The notes beneath the pieces are model-generated. The model was not told the DNA's origin. It did no database searches and was given only the letters and a program-made list of their open reading frames with translations. DNA of 64,000 nucleotides from Fragum whitleyi. Its lineage: Eukaryota; Mollusca; Bivalvia; Cardiida; Cardiidae. The position numbers and the translations under genes were made by a program. Below, piece after piece: positions 7,498-18,254 of the stretch. Location: assembly GCA_948146395.1 (NCBI GenBank), contig OX411543.1, positions 54,912,017 to 54,976,016 on the forward strand, given 5' to 3'. Positions within the stretch are counted from its first letter, which is position 1; each line of letters opens with the position of its first letter.

Positions 7498-7652
7498 CTG
7501 TAAAAGAAAAGTGACCCACCATTATAAATAGAACTGAATGAGGAGAATCATTTGTTGTCTGAACCACCAGGGATCGACATTCATCTCAACATTATTCTTC
7601 TACAGATGGCTCGCTATTCCAACTCAATAGAAAAACCGACAAGACGGATTAA

Positions 7653-7858
7653 CCCTTTCCTGTTTTACAAAATTTTGGATCAGTCCAAATTCAAAGGTTT
7701 TGCAGACGAAAATTTAAAGTTGATTTAATTTGAAAAATAACCATTCAGTAGGGTAGAAAATAGTGTGGAAAAAGAAGAAATTGCTTGTCGGAAGCAATTT
7801 CTTCTTTTTTCACAATGTTTTCTCAATCATAAAATCCCAGGGATTAAACAGCAAAGTG
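7653..7858 (+). mobile_element. MITE family A (TTAA-flanked, piggyBac-like), copy 1
   Basis: Flanked by TTAA at 7649-7652 and 7859-7862. It begins CCCTTTCCTGTTTTACAAAA and ends with the related AAACAGCAAAG. In the centre an AGAAGAAATTGCTT arm pairs with AAGCAATTTCTTCT. The TTAA target and CCCTTT ends point to mobilisation by a piggyBac-type transposase. This copy lacks about 15 bp near its 3' end. Confidence 0.85.
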
Positions 7859-8226
7859 TTAATGTGGGGCTGGAGTGAAAATTCCAGGTTAAATCCAGCT
7901 GACTGATATAAAGTGACAAAATTACTGCCCCTTGAACTGCCTTGAACTGGCTCAACATTCAAGCTCAACCCCCGGTTGTATAAAAAGGAACCATGTAGAC
8001 CGATTTCAAAATATTTCAATTAGGGGTCGACTACCTTATGCCACCGCTAATGAAACCACCAAAAGCGGTCGTTATTGGAGAATCATGGGCTTAGTACACG
8101 TTTTGTTGACAAAAAATTTGAAATATGATTATAATTTGAATATGTATATTATTGCGAAATTTCCAGAAAAATAACTATGATTAAACTCTCATTAGAATCG
8201 TCACAATAATAAATTTCGTCGCTTAA

Positions 8227-8448
8227 CCCTTTGCTGTTTAATCCCTGCTTTTTGCGTGCCTGTGGTTTTATAATTGAGAAAACATTGTGAAAAAAAGAAG
8301 AAATTGCTTCTGGCAAGTAATTTCTTCTTTTTCAACACTATTTTCTACTATACTGAATGGTTACTTTTCGAAATAAATCCACTTTAAATTTTCATCTGCA
8401 AAACCTTTGAATTTGGACAGGTCCAAAATTTTGTAAAACAGGAAAGGG
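8227..8448 (-). mobile_element. MITE family A, copy 2
   Basis: TTAA at 8223-8226 and 8449-8452. Same family as copy 1 in opposite orientation, 0.37 kb away within the same intron; the two could pair with each other in RNA. It lies 42 bp from exon D. Confidence 0.85.
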
Positions 8449-8494
8449 TTAACAGACTTGGTCTCTGAAACAGGATTGTGTGTAGTTTACTTAC

Positions 8495-8617
8495 GTAACG
8501 TAATGTTGAGAGTGTCACATGTCGAGGCATCTCGTCTATCGTAAACGCACGCCCTTAATTCATATATGTTGGAAAACTCATTTCGCAGATCAGAACTGAC
8601 GTACACGTAACCGTTCC
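8495..8617 (-). CDS. Exon D of the cadherin-like gene (second half of a cadherin repeat)
   Basis: Exon of 123 nt with acceptor CACTTGTTTCAG and donor GTAAGTAAAC, phase 1 on both sides. It encodes GNGYVYVSSDLRNEFSNIYE and continues ELRACVYDRRDASTCDTLNI. Together with exon C this reads like the C-terminal half of a cadherin repeat: a 'FxxDxxxGxVYVxxxLxxE' strand pair, then a YELRAxVxD strand, then the final TLNITL strand. The usual calcium-ligating D-R-E/DxNDN residues are weak, so this is a divergent repeat. The two Cys residues (RACVY, STCDT) suggest an added disulfide. Confidence 0.7.
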
Positions 8618-8667
8618 CTGAAACAAGTGAAGGACTTTCTTATTCAACACGTACGAAGACTACTTAC

Positions 8668-9300
8668 AAGAGCTGTCGGAGGACAGCGAAGCTCGACTAT
8701 TACTAGTGCTGGATAGTTACAGCAAATCAATATCCACATTCTATTAAAAGAAAGTCAAGAGTAATGAATCTTTGTCTAAAGGATAATATGGTGGTCATAG
8801 AAACATGTAAAAAAGTTCCGGGTAAATAGCTTAAGTAGAAATAGAGATACAACTGATACAGATCAGTTGCGTGTAAAAACTTAGCCAAGAATTTCTTAGT
8901 CCAAAAAGAGTGAAAATTCCACTAAATTAAATATAGGAGAAATAAATCTTTGTGGAGAGGCTGGTATTATTGCCACAAAAGCATATACAAAGTTTCAAAG
9001 CAATAGCTTTGGTATAAAGAGAGATTTTACAGATATACATTAGTTGCACGAAAAACTTTAACAAGATTTTTAAGTCCAAAAAGAGTTAAAATTCCACTAA
9101 ATTTAATATCATAGTAATGAGCTATTGTCTAGAGGCTGGTATCATGGTCACAGAAGCATGTGCAAAGTTTCAAAGTAATAGCTTAAGTAGAAATAGAGAT
9201 TTGACACACTTGCGCGTAAAAAACAGATCGGAATAGCCCCCCCCCCCCTCCCCCCTCCCCCCCCCCCACATGCACTACAATAGTCGAGCTAAAAAGAGGT
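8668..9300. mobile_element. Satellite-bearing element with ~176-bp repeats, GAGCTAAAAA end
   Basis: Starts with a small hairpin region (AGCGAAGCTCGACTATT) and carries a unit of about 176 bp repeated roughly two and a half times, each with TTCAAAGTAATAGCTTAAGT and AAAATTCCACTAAAT blocks. A C-rich tract (9237-9268) follows, then a 3' end AGTCGAGCTAAAAAG. The layout (5' hairpin, tandem core, simple repeat, GAGCTAAAAA) is that of the other satellite elements listed here. Confidence 0.6.
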
Positions 9301-9535
9301 ACTTTCAAAAATAAATGATAAATATAGAAATAAGCGATCAATTGACAGATCTTCTTATATACTGTTTTTTTCTGTTTGTATGTTATTTTTTTTTGGGGGG
9401 GGGGGGGGGTGCTTTGTTATGTTTTGTTTTTTAATCCTTTTTATCAAGACTTAAAAGACGCTAGAATGAATAAGGGATCTTATATGGGATACATGTATTG
9501 TTTGAGTCAGACTGATCTTTACCGAGTCAAGAATA

Positions 9536-9805
9536 TAAATGTGACCCTTCACGCGAAAAGGGACAATCTGGGAAGTGCGTTAAATGTCGATCCTTGTCAG
9601 ACTGCGCAGATAGCGCATACTGACTAGGGTCGAAACTATTTGCACTTAACCAATTTTCTGAATCTAGAATATTTAATCTACCTTCATGTGAAAGAATTTT
9701 TGAAAACAACCACTGGTTGGCCTGTCCTAGAACCAATCCCCTTTTCAAATATTTATTTTACGAAGTTCCGAGATGGTCCCTCTTCCTATGACGGGTCACA
9801 AATGT
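9536..9805. mobile_element. MITE with TGTGACCC termini
   Basis: Left end AAATGTGACCCTTCACGCGA..GGGACAATCT and right end (reverse complement) TTTGTGACCCGTCATAGGAA..GGGACCATCT form imperfect terminal inverted repeats. The interior holds a TCAGACTGCGCAG..CTGACTAGGGTC hairpin. Related to the copy at 59777-60038. Confidence 0.6.
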
Positions 9806-9960
9806 GTTTAAGCGGGTTTTGGTTTGTTTTATTTTTTTATTTATTGCCTAGCTTGCAATATGGATTTGAAACGGTTCTGGACACGATATCATTACATGCT
9901 TACATAATTCCAAATCCATGTTTTCTTATATAGAAGTGAATAAAATACTGGTTGGTTTGA

Positions 9961-10112
9961 ACGATTTCGACATTTTTAGACGTTTTCGGGGCATATAAAT
10001 TTGAATGGAGTGAGTGAGTGGTTGGAATAAATGAAGGGAGTGCTGAGCGATCGATTATGATTGATTTTGATCTAGTTGAGTGTCAATACATTACACAATG
10101 TTACTAGCTGTA
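9961..10112 (+). mobile_element. MITE family B, 3' fragment
   Basis: Contains the TTGAATGGAGTGAGTGAGTG and GAGTGCTGAGCGATCG blocks and a degenerate 3' terminus ending AGCTGTA of family B. The 5' half is absent. Confidence 0.55.
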
Positions 10113-10244
10113 ACCCAACAAATTACTTAAATTAAAGAAGGCGTTTTGAAAATTGGGGCACCCTGTATCTAAATTATATCGAGACTTCTTTCCGTTAATC
10201 TAACTTTTATATACAAACGGAGGAAGCAGAATTCGAAAAAAAAT

Positions 10245-10388
10245 TAAGGTAGTGGACCAGTTATAGTTCCGCAACATCTCGGAACACATTATATTTCACG
10301 GTGTTAACCGATTTTTCCTAATGAAACATTAGGAAACATCGGTTAACTTTGATCAAGTTCATGATTTCCGAAACTATTACCGGTCTCC
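10245..10388. mobile_element. Palindromic MITE family C, copy 1
   Basis: A near-palindrome centred on CCTAATGAAACATTAGGAAA, with outer arms GACCAGTTATAGTTCCGCAA and the corresponding ACTATTACCGGTC. The same family occurs at 10774-10935 and 45797-45955. Confidence 0.65.
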
Positions 10389-10425
10389 TTCTTTCAAAAC
10401 CATTCCTGAATGAAAACTTATTTAC

Positions 10426-10596
10426 CTGTATCAAAAGTGAATAGCGTGTTTCCGTGGATGTAAGACGGATTCACTCCGTATATAAGTCGGTATCTCACAT
10501 AATCATTGTCAATGTAGGCATCGCTGTCCGAGGCGATCATTCTGTTAACCCAATCTCCATCATTCGATGTCTGGTATACATTAAACGGATCTCCAT
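10426..10596 (-). CDS. Exon C of the cadherin-like gene (first half of a cadherin repeat)
   Basis: Exon of 171 nt, acceptor ATATTTTCCAG, donor GTAAATAAG, phase 1/1. Its 56 codons include FNVYQTSNDGDWVNRMIASD, an acidic DSDAYIDNDYVRYRLIYG stretch and end GNTLFTFDT. Joined to exon D the frame gives a roughly 100-residue cadherin-like repeat: the 'APTF' strand at the end of exon B, the ASDSDA..NDYVRYRL segment where cadherins have A-x-D-x-D, then FTFDTGNGYVYV. The family call is by pattern only. The intron to exon B is about 5.5 kb and is filled with repeats. Confidence 0.7.
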
Positions 10597-10639
10597 CTGG
10601 AAAATATAGTCAGAACATTGTGAATTTACGCTCAACTCG

Positions 10640-10770
10640 ATCATTTTTTTTCTTCAAACACTCGCTCAGCACTCCCTGCATTCATTCAAAACACTCAATC
10701 ATGACATTAAAAATGCTCCGAATTCGTCCTAAACACTTCGAAATAGTTCAAAACGATTAACATTACGTCT
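10640..10770 (-). mobile_element. MITE family B fragment (reverse)
   Basis: Reverse-orientation blocks AACACTCGCTCAGCACTCCC and TTCATTCAAAACACTC correspond to the 3' half of family B. Termini are not recognisable. Confidence 0.5.
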
Positions 10771-10773
10771 AAG

Positions 10774-10935
10774 GTAGTATACCCGTAATAGTTCCTCAAT
10801 GTTTGGGAAGTAATGAACTTAAACAGTGTAAACCGAGGTTTCCTACTGATTTTCATTAGGAAACCTCGGTCAACATTGTGCAAGTTCGTGAGCTCCGAAA
10901 TGTTACGGATCTATTACCGGTCCACTAGGACCACT
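10774..10935. mobile_element. Palindromic MITE family C, copy 2
   Basis: Palindrome with GAGGTTTCCTACTGATTTTC against TCATTAGGAAACCTC at the centre and GTAATAGTTCC / GGATCTATTACCGGTC outer arms. It lies 178 bp upstream of exon C. Confidence 0.65.
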
Positions 10936-10987
10936 ACCTTAAGTCGATCAGTAGTCTGTGAAGACCAACAAAGATAGATCTTTTTAA

Positions 10988-11208
10988 CCCTTTGCTATTT
11001 AATCCCTGCTTTTTACTTGCCCGTGATTTTATTATTGAGAAAGCATTGTGAAAAAAGAAGAAACTGCTTCTTACAAGCAATTTCTTCTTTTTCCACACTA
11101 TTTTCTACTCAACTGAATGGTTATTTTTCAAATTAAATCCACTTTAAATTTTCGTCTGCAAAACCTTTGAATTTGGACAGGTCCAAAATTTTGTAAAACA
11201 GGAAAGTG
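10988..11208 (-). mobile_element. MITE family A, copy 3
   Basis: TTAA at 10984-10987 and 11209-11212, CCCTTTGCTATTTAATCCCT at one end and AAAACAGGAAAG at the other, with the central AAGAAGAAACTGCTTC hairpin. Confidence 0.85.
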
Positions 11209-12101
11209 TTAAAGGGAGGCTGGGCGAAATAAGGGATATTATATTTCCTCCCTTCAATTTCATTCACAATTAGCTCCACCTAATCATTCAATTTCGTTCC
11301 AATATCATGTAAAAATAATTCAGCCTGAGCAATGAGCATAATGTAATCAACTGCAGGACAGCTCTCGATCTTTAATCAGTTACCAGACGACAATAATTTG
11401 ATTGTCTGAAATTAAAAAAAGAGTCGGAGACGACGATGTTGCAGTTTACATAGACCTTCATTCGGAACACCACTCGGCCAATTAGTGCGGTGCCTTATGT
11501 AATCCCGTAGGATTTTCGTGCTGAAATTGATTTTTTGGGTTTAATTGATTGTTTAGGGGTCAAGCAATCGGAAACTATGCGGGTCCAAATTTTTCGGGTC
11601 TGTTCTCCGATTTTATGGGCTCTCAAAGGAGCCCATATGGGCAAAATGGATATTTTCCCAATTCTAGGTCCAGGAAAGGCGTTTTGTTTTTCTTATTAAA
11701 TGTTTTCCTTAGTTTAATAATGTATTTTGTGTAAGAACATTTTAGAAAATACAGTAACCCATATTTCAAAGGCTTTTCCACTATTTTTGGGCTCTCACAG
11801 AGCCCAAAATAGCAATTTTGGCTGTTTCCTATAAATGGGTTAAGGAAAAACATTTTTTTTTTTTGTTTAGAGATGACTTCTTAAGCTCAGTTTGGTATAA
11901 GGTGTTGGTTGCAATTGAAATACTTGCAGGCCCATGTTCTCTTTGATCATTTCAGGATTTTATGGGCTCTCCGGCATAATAGCCCATGTGAACTGATTTG
12001 GGTGCTTTTAAGAATAAGGGTCACAAAAAAGGTACTTTTCATTGCGATTGAACCGTTCTCCAATTACTTTCAGCACGTTATTGTATTTTAGAAAGCTTTG
12101 G

Positions 12102-12512
12102 TACAATTAATTACATCGTGAAATCGACATTTAACTCAATCATAACCATTCTAAATCGCTCACTCAGCGCTCTATTAATTCATTCCAGACATTCACTCAA
12201 ACCATTCAAAAACGCTCCAAACTCACTGAAAAACATATAACAACAACTTCGTTCAAAACAAAAATAGTTGGGGAAAAATCGGAATGTCACTTACTTAGTT
12301 GAGAATATAAGCTTCCGATAGGTTTTTGGAGAAATCGGGAGCTATCTATAGAACTTTTTTGCATATTTGATTTAAGGGAGGTAATCAATATTGCTAATTT
12401 TGTTCATCCTGACTTAAATCACCCAAAAGTTGCTCCACACACTCATTCAATCTGATTCCTAAATCATTCCATAACCATTCACCTTTTCAATTTCACAATG
12501 GTGTTAACTGTA
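12102..12512 (-). mobile_element. MITE family B, near-complete reverse copy
   Basis: Termini TACAATTAATTACATCGTGA and the inverted TTTCACAATGGTGTTAACTG, with the CTCACTCAGCGCTCTATT and GGGAGGTAATCAATATTGC blocks in reverse order relative to the copy at 28643. Confidence 0.7.
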
Positions 12513-12639
12513 TAATAAACAATATGCCCCTATTTAAAGTCTAGTATTCCTTTTGATTGGCTTGCAAAGGGTCCCATAGGAGCCGGACAATGGGTTTCCG
12601 AAGTTGGGTTTTAAGAACAACGGCTCTTCGTATGGTGTT

Positions 12640-14095
12640 CACAGGTACCAAAATTGCTGTAAATGATTCTTTATTGGTTAAAACAAAATGTCTATCGAAA
12701 TTCTTATAATACTTTGCCTAATAATGGGTGGAGGAAATCAATTTCTTATCTTTAACACTTCTCGAGCCTCATTAAGTAGGGTTATGATGAGGGTAGAATT
12801 AGAAAAAAAAAATGAATCAAATATCCAAAGCCCACACATGATTAATGGCGCTTGGTGAAGCCCCTGTGTGCTGGTTTGAATATCCTCCAAATATATGAAG
12901 GAACTACTCTATAGTTTGAATCTTTCTTACACAAGACTAAAATCATTTTAGTCGAAAAAACCTAAAATATGTAACCTCGTTCGACTGTAGCAAACTTGCT
13001 ATTCACAGATCGGGAAAAGCGATTTTTGATTTTTTATATAAAAAAACTCTACAATAAAACTATTCGATCTTGTAAGGCAAAAAAAAGACAGACATTCCTG
13101 AATTTAGCGGAATTGCATTCTGAAAAAAATAAAGGAACTACTAACGCCTAAAAAAGTATTCTTAAATTTTGAGTCAACTATTTACGCATGCAGTTCCGTC
13201 TGTTTGTCCCATTCTTTCAAAGGTAATGGTCAAAGTATTTGTCAATTAGGAAACTTCATATCGAAACACGCGAATAATGAAACATTATAAATAAAAATTA
13301 CTTTAAGATACAAGATTGTGGAGAGACGTAAGGTCAAAAAGGAGAATTTAACTATTTTTGTCGAATGAGAAACGCAATTTCTTGACAATTTTACTGATGG
13401 AGACAATTGCTCGATCTATAATGTGGTGATCATGAATATTCTGACCTTCACGATCGATGTACTATATCTACTTTTCAGTTGCCACAGTAATTGTCTTTAT
13501 TGTTTCGTACTAAAATTGTCAAGAGACTCAATGCTAGTAAGGATAATACTTTTCGACGATCACAGAAGCTGTTTCCATGACTTAAAAGTTTCATTGATAA
13601 ATCAAAGTTTAAGTTTTCGATTGTATCGAGCTGTTCTTGTGGGTCTTATTTTAAAATGACTGGTAAAAAAAACCAGTCTTGGCTTAAAGAAATTTTCCTT
13701 GTCACTGTGCATGTTTCACACGTCATCCAAACCAAAGCAACATACTTATCGTTGGTGATTTCTAAGAAGCATTTACTTCTTCGCTTGTATGACCAATGAA
13801 AACTTGTTGGTGAAAGTCCGTTTCGTTATATTTGAACAGGCATAACTGTTACCGGAACAGTGAACTGCAGGAGTTTTGCTCTTGAAGCGGTAATAACAAT
13901 GTCCGTTCATATCTAATCTAATGAATATTCAATATTAATTTTCAACCCATACACTTAAAAAAATTATAGTATATTTCTATTTTTGAAGACATATCTGCCA
14001 TAGAAAAACTTTCCAAGTATGTTCTTCAACTATGTGAATCAAGCAATACTAGAACAGCCTCGCTTTGCCTTAGTGCGATATTTTCTCCGTGGTAT
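12640..14095. other. Interior of the foldback, no gene seen
   Basis: AT-rich sequence with only short ORFs on both strands (the longest is a 78-codon frame at 13423-13659 without recognisable motif, hydrophobic and probably chance). No splice-bounded exon, repeat family or RNA gene is recognised. Confidence 0.5.
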
Positions 14096-14099
14096 TAAA

Positions 14100-14470
14100 A
14101 TAAAGATTTGACCCCGTGACCTAGGTTTTGACCCAAGTTGACACTATTTCGAACTTGTCCGAGATTTTATCAAGACAACCAGTCTGACCAAATTTCAGGT
14201 TGATTGGACAAAAAAGTGTGACCTCTATTGTGCATACAAGGTTGTTCTAAGATTTGATCCCGTGACCTAGTTTTTGACCCCACTTGACCCGATTTCGAAC
14301 TTGTCCGAGACTTTATCAAGGCGATCAATCAGACCAAATTTCAGGTTGATTGGGCAAAAAATGTGGCCTCTAGAGTGCATACAAGGTAAATGTTGACGAC
14401 ACACGACTGACGACAGACGACGAACGACGGACATCCACCTAACCACAAAAGCTCACCAGCTAAAAACACT
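14100..14470. repeat. Satellite-element fragment (GACCCCACTTGACC type)
   Basis: Two diverged repeat units with TTTGACCC..ACTTGACCCGATTTCGA and CCAAATTTCAGGTTGATTGG, followed by GACGACACACGACTGACGAC microsatellite-like sequence and the terminus CACCAGCTAAAAAC. Same superfamily as 40800-43615, with units most like those at 44121-44776. Confidence 0.65.
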
Positions 14471-14522
14471 CACACACAAAAAAATTTCTCTTATGGGTTT
14501 CATTTAGCGTCAAAGCACCGCG

Positions 14523-14714
14523 TACAATTAAGAACATCTTGAAATTGAAATATATTCCTAACAAAATCATTCTAAATCATTCACTCGGCGCTTTTAGCGA
14601 TTTCATGTTACCTCCCTTAAAAGTCATTTAAATCACGCTCCCCCACTCATTAAATTTCATTTCGATACAATTCCACAATCATTCACTATGTAAATTTCAC
14701 TATGTTTGAACTGT
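14523..14714 (-). mobile_element. MITE family B, internally deleted reverse copy
   Basis: Termini TACAATTAAGAACATCTTGA and TTTCACTATGTTTGAACTGT enclose the ATTCACTCGGCGCTTTTAGC block joined directly to CATGTTACCTCCCTTAAAAG, so the centre of the element is missing. Confidence 0.55.
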
Positions 14715-16048
14715 CTGGGCTTTGAAAATTTGATTGATATACTTATGTACCATTTGTGGTACAAGTAGGCATCATAAAGAGGGCTATTTTTAAAAAAAAA
14801 ATCGCAAGTTTGGAAGACTCCTAAACCTGTTCATATGGGCTCATTTTAAAGCCAATCAAAAAGCATATAAGAAGTTCAAAATTGAAAATATGAGTTACAT
14901 CAACACTAACCAACACTAGGTATTGAACGTAATTTGAAAAGAAAAGTCAAGGGAATGTCTTTTTTTTGTGAATCTTATTTAAGGAAAACACTCCAATCTG
15001 CTCATATGGGCTATTACGAGAGCCCATATAGATTCTAAAATGACCCTAGAGAACATGGACATGCGATTATTTCAACGCCAACCCACACTTAATAACAAAC
15101 AAGGCTTAATAAATCAACTCGAAACAAACAAGGTGTTTTCCCTTAACCCACTAATGAAAAAACACAAAAATTGCTATTTTGGGCTCTGTGATAGCTCATA
15201 AAAGGATGAAATAAGCTTTAAAAACATGGATGTTTGTATTTTTTTTAACTTCAATCCACGCTTAATACACAGCCAAACCAAAAAAATCATTTTAGGAAAA
15301 AAATACCCATCTCATGAGCCATATTTTAGGAAAATACCTATTTTGCTCATATGGGCTCCTTTGAGAGCCCATAAAATCGGAGAATGGGCTCAGAAAATTT
15401 GGACCCGCATTGTTTGCGATTACTTGATCCCTAAACAATCAATTAAAACCAAAAAATCAATTTCAGCACGAAAATCCTACGGGAGCCCTTTTTCGTACAT
15501 AAGGAACCGCACTAAATCTCACGATCAGTTGCAGTATATGAGAATAGCCGAGTGATATTCCGAATGCATATACCTTAACTGGTTTTTGTTCATTTATTTA
15601 TTGGGACCTCTTTAAGTTCTATGAATAAAGCAATTGATTTATTACCTCTGACGCCAGTTTGTTAATTTTGGGTCTTTTTTTTTGGGGGGGGGGGGAGGGG
15701 GGGGGGGGTATTCGGCTTCAGGTCACTGGTGGTACTCCAGTGAAGAGGCTTTAGGTAACACATTTTTTTTATTGCTTTCCCATCGTCTATGTATCATTTG
15801 GGCAAATTATAATTTGATGACAAAACGCAGTAAAACAAATTATAATTTTCCCAGTTTTATTCTTTTGCTGTTTTTGTGTTATGCAACGTTATCCTTAGCG
15901 GGATTGTTGATGACTGTGACGTCATGTAAACCCACATTCGAACATGACGCACTTTCATGATTGTGCCATTATTATTCCCGAGGTCTAATCCGTAGAATTG
16001 CCGAGGGTTCCCGATTGGAGCGATACCAGAAACTAACAAAATACTTAC

Positions 16049-16250
16049 GGTACCAGTAAAATGTCGGTGCGACATTAGAAGTTATAGACACTGTAAAGGA
16101 CATGGAGTTACGACCATCTGTTTTGGTACCCGGATCTCCAACATGTGATTGTAACAGGGTAGTTATTCCCAGCATTGTTGCAGTTAGCTGCTGTGCAGGT
16201 CGGGCCACAGCCGTGGTCTGTACAGTTTTTCTTGTAGAAATAATTAGTAC
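16049..16250 (-). CDS. Exon B of the cadherin-like gene, with apparent 1-nt frameshift
   Basis: Exon of 202 nt between a TTTTAATCCAG acceptor and a GTAAGTATTT donor. In the frame arriving from exon A it reads TNYFYKKNCTDHGCGPTCTA and continues Cys/Asn-rich to about 16130, then hits a stop. In the frame that leads into exon C it reads GDPGTKTDGRNSMSFTVSIT followed by SNVAPTFYWY. The length leaves a remainder of one base compared with the phase-1/phase-1 pattern of exons A, C, D and E, consistent with a single inserted base near 16126-16140. Either this allele is broken, or there is a sequencing error, or an unseen splice choice. Both halves look like real coding sequence. Confidence 0.6.
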
Positions 16251-16266
16251 CTGGATTAAAAGGACG

Positions 16267-16421
16267 TACCAATGGGGTTAGCACGAAAATTATGAAGTAC
16301 CAATGGGATTAGCACAAAAAATATGAAGTATCAATGAGATTAGTGCAAAAAGTTTTGAAGTACCAATGGAATTAGCACAAAAATTACACAGTACCGATGA
16401 TATCAGCACAAAAATTATGAA
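16267..16421. repeat. 31-32 bp tandem repeat, five units
   Basis: Units of 31-32 bp, consensus near TACCAATGGGATTAGCACAA + AAATTATGAAG, starting at 16267, 16298, 16329, 16361 and 16392. The array begins 17 bp from the acceptor side of exon B, so it occupies the region where the branch point would lie. Confidence 0.85.
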
Positions 16422-16542
16422 ATGAAGACATCAATTATTCCCACTAATGAAACAAACTAAATCAGGCGTGTACAAACAATTGCATTTTGTTTAATAAAGT
16501 TTAAAGTCAAAAGCCCTGTGCTCATGATATCAAAACTGTGCA

Positions 16543-16635
16543 AACATGTTTTCCAAGTATTCCCCGCTTTGCGTGCAAGTGCACATGCAAAGCGGGGTAT
16601 AATAGGAAAACGGTATGCACCGTTTTGTCATCTTA
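16543..16635. repeat. Hairpin repeat family D, copy 1
   Basis: A stem CCCCGCTTTGCGTG / CATGCAAAGCGGGG around a short loop, with flanking TTTTCC and GGAAAA. Copies at 45500-45615 and 55798-55932. Confidence 0.65.
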
Positions 16636-16810
16636 AACGCAGTGCAGGATGAGGGTTTAAAGTCAGATACAAGTATGTAAAGGGGTGCTTGAAAAAAATT
16701 AATCATGCAATGCTTTAGTTTAGAATTATTGAAAAACATACTGGCAATTTGATTAAATTAAATTTTAATTGAGAAGGATAAGGGTTAAAGTAAAGTACAA
16801 GAATCTAGAA

Positions 16811-17890
16811 ACAAGAGGACCACTGGCCCTTAAGCGTTCACCTGATGCATATAGTTTACAAAGGTAACAAAGTGCCAACACTACTTATTTGAAATTCATT
16901 ACTGACTTAACAAAAGTCAAATATATCAGGAAGACATACAGTTGGGTCGAATATGTTGCCCCTAGAGTGCACATAAGGTCTTTCTAAAATTTGACCCCTT
17001 GATCCCATTTTTGACCCAACCTGACCCTATTTTGAACTTGACCGAGGTTTAATGGAGACAAACATTCTGACCAAGTTTCAAGACATTTGGGCCAAAAATG
17101 TGGCCCCTACAATACACAAATTGCTTTTCTAAAATTTGACCTCTTGGTCCCATTTTTTTACCCAACTTGACCTATTTTTGAACTTGGTCGAGATTTGATG
17201 GAGACAAACATTCGGACCAAGTTTCAAGACATGTGGGCCAAAAATGTGGCCTCTAGAGTACACAAAAGGTTTTTCTAAAATTTGACCCCTTGATCCCATT
17301 TTTTACCCCACTTGACCAAATTTCAAGCTTGACCGAGATTGATGGAGACAAACATTCTGACCAAGTTTCAAGACATTTGGACCACAAATGTGGCCTCTAG
17401 AGAGCACGGAAGGTTTTTCAAAAATTTTGCCCCCTTTTTTGACCCCACCTAACCAAATTTCAAAGTTGACCGAGATTTGATGGAGACAACATTCTGACCA
17501 AGTTTCAAGACATTTGGACAAATATGTGGCTTCTAGAGTGCACAACAGGTTTTTTTTCAAAAATTTTGCCCCCTTTTTTGACCCCACCTAACCAAATTTC
17601 AAAGTTGACCGAGATTTGATGGAGACAACATTCTGACCAAGTTTCAAGACATTTGGACAAATAAGTGGCTTCTAGAGTGCACAACAGGTTTTTTTTCTAA
17701 AATTCGACCCCTTGGCCCCATTTTTGACAAGTTTCAAGGCATTTGGGACAAAAATGTGGCCTCTAGAGTGCACACGAGGTAAAAGTTTACGACGGAGGGT
17801 GAACGATGGACACTGGACGCCGGACGACTGACGCCGGAGATCACCCGATCACAATAGCTCACCTTGAGCACTTCGAGCTCAGGTGAGCTA
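16811..17890 (+). mobile_element. Satellite (pearl/Helitron-like) element, complete
   Basis: 5' end ACAAGAGGACCACTGGCCCT with a small GGCC hairpin and TTCACCTGATGC. The core is about six diverged units of roughly 120-140 bp (GACCAAGTTTCAAGACATTT, ATGTGGCCTCTAGAG), then a GACG-rich simple repeat (17789-17840) and the 3' end AATAGCTCACCTTGAGCACTT..AGGTGAGCTAAAAAG, a hairpin just before CTAA. The hairpin followed by CTAA resembles a Helitron 3' end (usually CTRR). Tandem core plus ACGG-type microsatellite is the layout described for bivalve 'pearl' elements. Confidence 0.72.
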
Positions 17891-18254
17891 AAAAGAAAAA
17901 CTTATTTTCAATCAAAGCAACGTTGGTGATTAGCAAAAAAAAAACATAACAAAGTGGGCCATCGAAACAAAACTTTTCTACTTCATCGATTCACTACAAA
18001 CTTAATTTGCAAGGTTTGGCATGTCAATTTTTGCTAGTCTCACAAAGATGTAAACACTCATACAAATGTGACAGTACGTGTAATTGTCTTATAACTATAC
18101 AAATATCCGTATGATAACATCTCATATGATATTTTTTATGATATCACATAGTTATTTTTAGAACAATGATATAACGCGGTTATTTTTAGAAACTTACATT
18201 TCAGTTAGAAAATTCGACGAAAACAAGACAAATAGAGGATATAAGATAAATATG

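Larger units (their letters stand above)
11459..15566. mobile_element. Large foldback element (~4.1 kb) with long inverted arms
   Basis: The left arm from 11459 (CATTCGGAACACCACTCGGC) and the right arm ending 15566 (GAGTGATATTCCGAATG on +) are inverted copies. Clear matching continues through 11505-11640/15341-15480 (CTCCGATTTTATGGGCTCTC), through 11780-11855/15134-15200 (GAGCCCAAAATAGCAATTTT) and again at 11932-12020/14985-15060. Runs of paired GGGCTC/GAGCCC make small hairpins within each arm. Family B MITEs lie at 12102-12512 and 14523-14714. No transposase ORF is seen, so it is probably non-autonomous. It lies wholly within the intron between exons C and B. Confidence 0.7.

Noticed and set aside
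9376..9627. 83-codon frame with FFWGGGG start
   Set aside because: Produced by a T-run and G-run followed by a MITE; no domain.
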